Positions 5,839 through 7,928 of a stretch of DNA of 7,928 nt are shown here, piece after piece. The notes beneath the pieces were generated by a model. The model made no database searches. It was not told the origin of the DNA and saw nothing but the letters and a program-made list of their open reading frames with translations. Where the stretch lies: positions 1-7,928 of the forward strand of contig JAJAYX010000519.1 of assembly GCA_026785985.1 (NCBI GenBank), in the 5' to 3' direction. Position 1 is the stretch's first letter, and each line of letters opens with the position of its first letter. A program made the position numbers and the translations under genes. The DNA comes from Rudanella sp. GTDB taxonomy: Bacteria > Bacteroidota > Bacteroidia > Cytophagales > Spirosomataceae.

Positions 5839-6561
5839 GTGAACCAACCCATGCAGCCCTTCGACTGGAAGCGAATACTGATCCATGATTTTCCATGGTT
5901 ATACCTCGGTGAAGTGGCTTTGCGAACAGTAATCATGTTCACGGTACTACTGCTGGCTCTGACAGTGTCGGGCAAACGGGAAGTGAAGCAATTGTCGGTT
6001 TACGAGTTAGTGTTGCTCATTGGTTTGGGTTCGGCAGCAGGAGACCCCATGTTCTACGACGATGTACCCATCAGCGCGGCCATTGTGGTTTTTGTGGTGA
6101 TGATGGGTTGCTATAAACTCATTACCCGCCTGAGCGATAAGAACAAAAAGCTCCGGGAAGCCATTGAAGGGAAACCCGTTTATGTGATTCAGGATGGGTG
6201 TATTTTGTCGCAAAACTTCGATCAGGAAGATTTAGGGCAGGATGAACTGTTCTCGGAACTTCGGCAAATCGGTGTGGAACATCTGGGGCAGGTTCGCATC
6301 GCTATTCTGGAACCCAGCGGTCAGTTGAGCGTTTTTCAGTATAGCGATGCCGAGATCAAACCCGGCTTACCCGTGATGCCACATTTGCTCCTGCTTCAAA
6401 CCGAAGTGCCGGTGGTAGCCGGAAAATATGCCTGCACAAACTGTGGAAACATTCAGGCATTTGAAGGCACCGGAAAACAGCCGGGTTGCACGCGATGCGG
6501 TAAACATAACTGGGTCAAGGCTCTGGGTGTGAGACCGGATGAACTGAATCGGAAGGTTTAG
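5839..6561 (+). CDS. DUF421 (YetF-like) membrane protein with C-terminal zinc ribbon
   Basis: The 240-residue product has three predicted membrane segments near the N-terminus (~21-43, 53-69, 77-97). A cytosolic DUF421 domain follows (~106-185), with 'EGKPVYVIQDG', 'DLGQDELFSELRQIGV' and 'VRIAILEPSGQLSVF', which is characteristic of the YetF family. Residues 196-226 add a compact zinc ribbon: C199-x2-C202 and C217-x2-C220, each pair followed by Gly. YetF-like proteins have no settled biochemical function, though some are linked to spore coat or membrane traits in Firmicutes. The start at GTG 5839 lies 2 bp after the tolC stop. An ATG at 5851 would remove only four residues and is a real alternative. 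The tight spacing suggests translational coupling with tolC. The gene ends in a TAG overlapping the stop of the convergent topoisomerase gene. Confidence 0.85.
   Translation: MNQPMQPFDWKRILIHDFPWLYLGEVALRTVIMFTVLLLALTVSGKREVKQLSVYELVLLIGLGSAAGDPMFYDDVPISAAIVVFVVMMGCYKLITRLSDKNKKLREAIEGKPVYVIQDGCILSQNFDQEDLGQDELFSELRQIGVEHLGQVRIAILEPSGQLSVFQYSDAEIKPGLPVMPHLLLLQTEVPVVAGKYACTNCGNIQAFEGTGKQPGCTRCGKHNWVKALGVRPDELNRKV
6558..6561. other. Overlapping stop codons of convergent genes
   Basis: The four bases TTAG hold the TAG stop of the plus-strand DUF421 gene (6559-6561) and the TAA stop of the minus-strand topoisomerase gene (TTA at 6558-6560). No intergenic terminator is possible here, so each transcript must run into the other gene's coding strand before ending. 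Confidence 0.95.
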
Positions 6562-7625
6562 TTTTTGATTGAAATCTGATCTGATAAAAATTTCAACAAC
6601 AATTTCTCGACTCCATCCAAACCATGCGGGCTTGTTTGCCTGAAGCGGTTGCGCTGGGCGATATATGGATTAAGATCTTGACATTCATAGGCTTCCAGGA
6701 TTTGTGGATGAACATAGTGCTTGCGGCAAACGGTGCGGGTGTTGCCCAGTCGGGTCGATACTTCATCGAGCACCGTGTTCACATTCTTTTTGGCTTCTTT
6801 GTCGGTTGAGCAGGGTTCCAGGTCAACCAGCAACCGCAGGGCATTCACCGTACCGGCCCAGGTCCGAAAATCTTTGGCCGAAAAGCTGTTACCCATCACG
6901 CTTTGCAAATACTCGTTAACCATGCCCGAATCAATGGACTGTCGTTCGCCCGTTTCATCGAAATACTGAAAAAGCTCTTTACCGGGAATGTCGCGGCAGG
7001 CTCTCACGAGCCGCGATAGCCGCTTGTTGTGGAGGGTTATGTCGTGATAGATACCCTTTTTGCCTTTGAAACTAAACCGGACTTCACTGCCCTCCGCTTT
7101 CACATGCCGGTCTTTCAGAGTTGTCAGGCCATAGGAGCCATATTCTTTTTCGTAGGCTGCATTGCCCACCCTGATCAACGTTTGTTCCATCACACTCAGC
7201 GCAATGGCAATCACCTTGTTGCGGTTGAGGTCACGTTGCTTCAGGTCTTTGTCCAACTGCTCGCGCAGCAGCGGAAGTTTTTCGCCAAAGGACACCATCC
7301 TGAAAAACTTGGTTTCGCTTCGGATAGCGTTCCAGTTGGCGTGGTAGCGGTATTGCTTGCGGTTTTTGGTGTCGATACCCGTGGCCTGAAGGTGGCCGTT
7401 GGGTTTGGCACAAATCCAGACGCGCTCCCAGGCGGGGGGCAACGCCATCTTCTGAATGCGGGTTAGCGTAGCTTCATCGGTAACGGGTTCACCTTTCAGG
7501 TCGACATAGTCAAACTGATCGCCTTTCTTTTGCCGCAAAAGGCCCGGCATTGTATCGCTAACATACACGAGTTTGGCCGCTTTAGCTACTTTGGCGGGGT
7601 CTTCAGCCAGTTCCAGTAAATCCAT
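6558..7625 (-). CDS. DNA topoisomerase IB (poxvirus-like bacterial type)
   Basis: The 355-residue product matches bacterial poxvirus-like type IB topoisomerases in length and motifs. These enzymes relax supercoils through a transient 3'-phosphotyrosyl DNA link, with no ATP needed. An N-terminal domain (~20-95, with 'LPPAWERVWICAKPNGHLQATGID') is followed by the catalytic domain. Catalytic residues read by comparison with vaccinia enzyme are R152 (IRVGN), K171 (TLKDRH), R254 (DFRTWAGT) and nucleophile Y304 (VCRKHYVHP). N295 (LGNT) sits where vaccinia has its catalytic His265, nine residues before the Tyr. As I recall, Asn here is common in bacterial members and does not suggest inactivity. The start is the only ATG that gives a full N-terminus (MDLLELAEDP). 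No promoter match was found in the 63 bp upstream. The gene may share a transcript with the small membrane protein gene before it. Confidence 0.93.
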   Translation of the reverse strand: MDLLELAEDPAKVAKAAKLVYVSDTMPGLLRQKKGDQFDYVDLKGEPVTDEATLTRIQKMALPPAWERVWICAKPNGHLQATGIDTKNRKQYRYHANWNAIRSETKFFRMVSFGEKLPLLREQLDKDLKQRDLNRNKVIAIALSVMEQTLIRVGNAAYEKEYGSYGLTTLKDRHVKAEGSEVRFSFKGKKGIYHDITLHNKRLSRLVRACRDIPGKELFQYFDETGERQSIDSGMVNEYLQSVMGNSFSAKDFRTWAGTVNALRLLVDLEPCSTDKEAKKNVNTVLDEVSTRLGNTRTVCRKHYVHPQILEAYECQDLNPYIAQRNRFRQTSPHGLDGVEKLLLKFLSDQISIKN

Positions 7626-7688
7626 CAGTTGCCATTATTGTTGAGTGTGGTTATCCAACTACAAGTGGGGGTTTCCTGTTTGAATACC

Positions 7689-7922
7689 TTACCGCTGCAC
7701 GGCTTTTCCAAACCCCAATAGCGACAGAGCAGTCATATAGTGATAAAAATCAATGGGATTGAAAAGGGTGTCGAAGGAACTGGCTTTGGTGGCCAGGGCC
7801 GCCAGCATCACGGCAATCACAATCCAGAGGGCGTTAGGCATCCGGCGCATCAGTCCGAATACGCCCAACAGCATCACCAGCAAAATCCCCAGAGCTGACA
7901 CCACCGGAAGAAACACCTTCAT
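7689..7922 (-). CDS. Small membrane protein of unknown function, possibly cut at its 5' end by the window edge
   Basis: I do not recognise the family. The 77 residues starting at ATG 7922 have a hydrophobic helix at ~4-24, a short basic turn (MRRMPN, 25-30), a second helix at ~31-45, and a less hydrophobic segment at ~59-73. It looks like a two- or three-helix inner membrane protein with the Arg-Arg turn on the cytoplasmic side. The frame stays open to the last base of the window (Asp and Pro codons before the ATG), so the true start may be further upstream. It sits 63 bp upstream of topoisomerase IB on the same strand, and co-transcription is possible. The residue pattern, with clear helices and a polar break, is what supports this as a real gene. 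Confidence 0.6.
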   Translation of the reverse strand: MKVFLPVVSALGILLVMLLGVFGLMRRMPNALWIVIAVMLAALATKASSFDTLFNPIDFYHYMTALSLLGFGKAVQR

Positions 7923-7928
7923 GTCGGG

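Noticed and set aside
7029..7466. 145-codon open frame on the plus strand opposite topoisomerase IB
   Set aside because: The minus strand here encodes catalytic and DNA-binding motifs of topoisomerase IB. The plus-strand translation looks like no protein family and has no promoter or ribosome site.
6558..7625. Loss of a catalytic residue in topoisomerase IB (Asn295 where vaccinia has His265)
   Set aside because: Asn at this place is, to my knowledge, usual in bacterial members of the family, so it is not evidence of an inactive enzyme.
1..7928. CRISPR array, tRNA, rRNA, insertion sequence, toxin-antitoxin or phage-defence genes
   Set aside because: No regularly spaced repeats, cloverleaf-like sequence, transposase-like protein, paired terminal repeats or recognisable defence domain was seen on either strand.

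Overview
The window looks like a piece of a Bacteroidota chromosome, most likely from the Cytophagales (Spirosoma-like). This is inferred from moderate G+C, Bacteroidota-type promoter candidates (TAnnTTTG) in front of the two plus-strand transcription units, scarce Shine-Dalgarno sequences, and the style of the lipoproteins and protein families. No database search was possible. Most genes are envelope or housekeeping functions. I see no CRISPR array, tRNA, rRNA, insertion sequence, phage gene or defence locus, and I could not find a convincing new multi-gene system.

Left part (1-1752). A 108-bp intergenic end carries a G+C-rich stem-loop. Two minus-strand envelope genes follow, probably co-transcribed: a glycine-zipper (YMGG-like) secreted protein at 627-1268, with a small in-frame 15-bp tandem repeat in its signal peptide, and a SnoaL/DUF4440-like lipoprotein at 109-591. 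The 484 bp between 1268 and 1753 hold no intact gene. They do contain what looks like the last ~45 codons of cytochrome bd oxidase subunit II (cydB), cut off from the rest of the gene and carrying a one-base frameshift close to its end.

Middle (1753-4396). A plus-strand lipoprotein of unknown function has a good promoter candidate, with a 15-bp dyad just after the expected transcription start. It converges on a minus-strand YtcJ-like amidohydrolase lipoprotein. The two are separated by a perfect 14-bp hairpin that begins inside the first gene's stop codon and probably serves both directions. The amidohydrolase is intact apart from one in-frame TAA at codon 256, which separates the N-terminal HxH metal motif from the remaining metal ligands. 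It is therefore a fresh pseudogene, or a sequencing error, or less likely two pieces made separately.

Right part (4397-7928). A TolC-family outer membrane efflux protein is followed after 2 bp by a DUF421 (YetF-like) membrane protein with an added C-terminal zinc ribbon, forming a two-gene operon. That operon converges on a bacterial poxvirus-like DNA topoisomerase IB, and the two stop codons overlap. Upstream of the topoisomerase lies a small membrane protein gene that may run past the window edge.

The main points of interest are two apparently decayed genes (amidohydrolase and cydB tail), the TolC/DUF421 pairing, and the compact convergent junctions.
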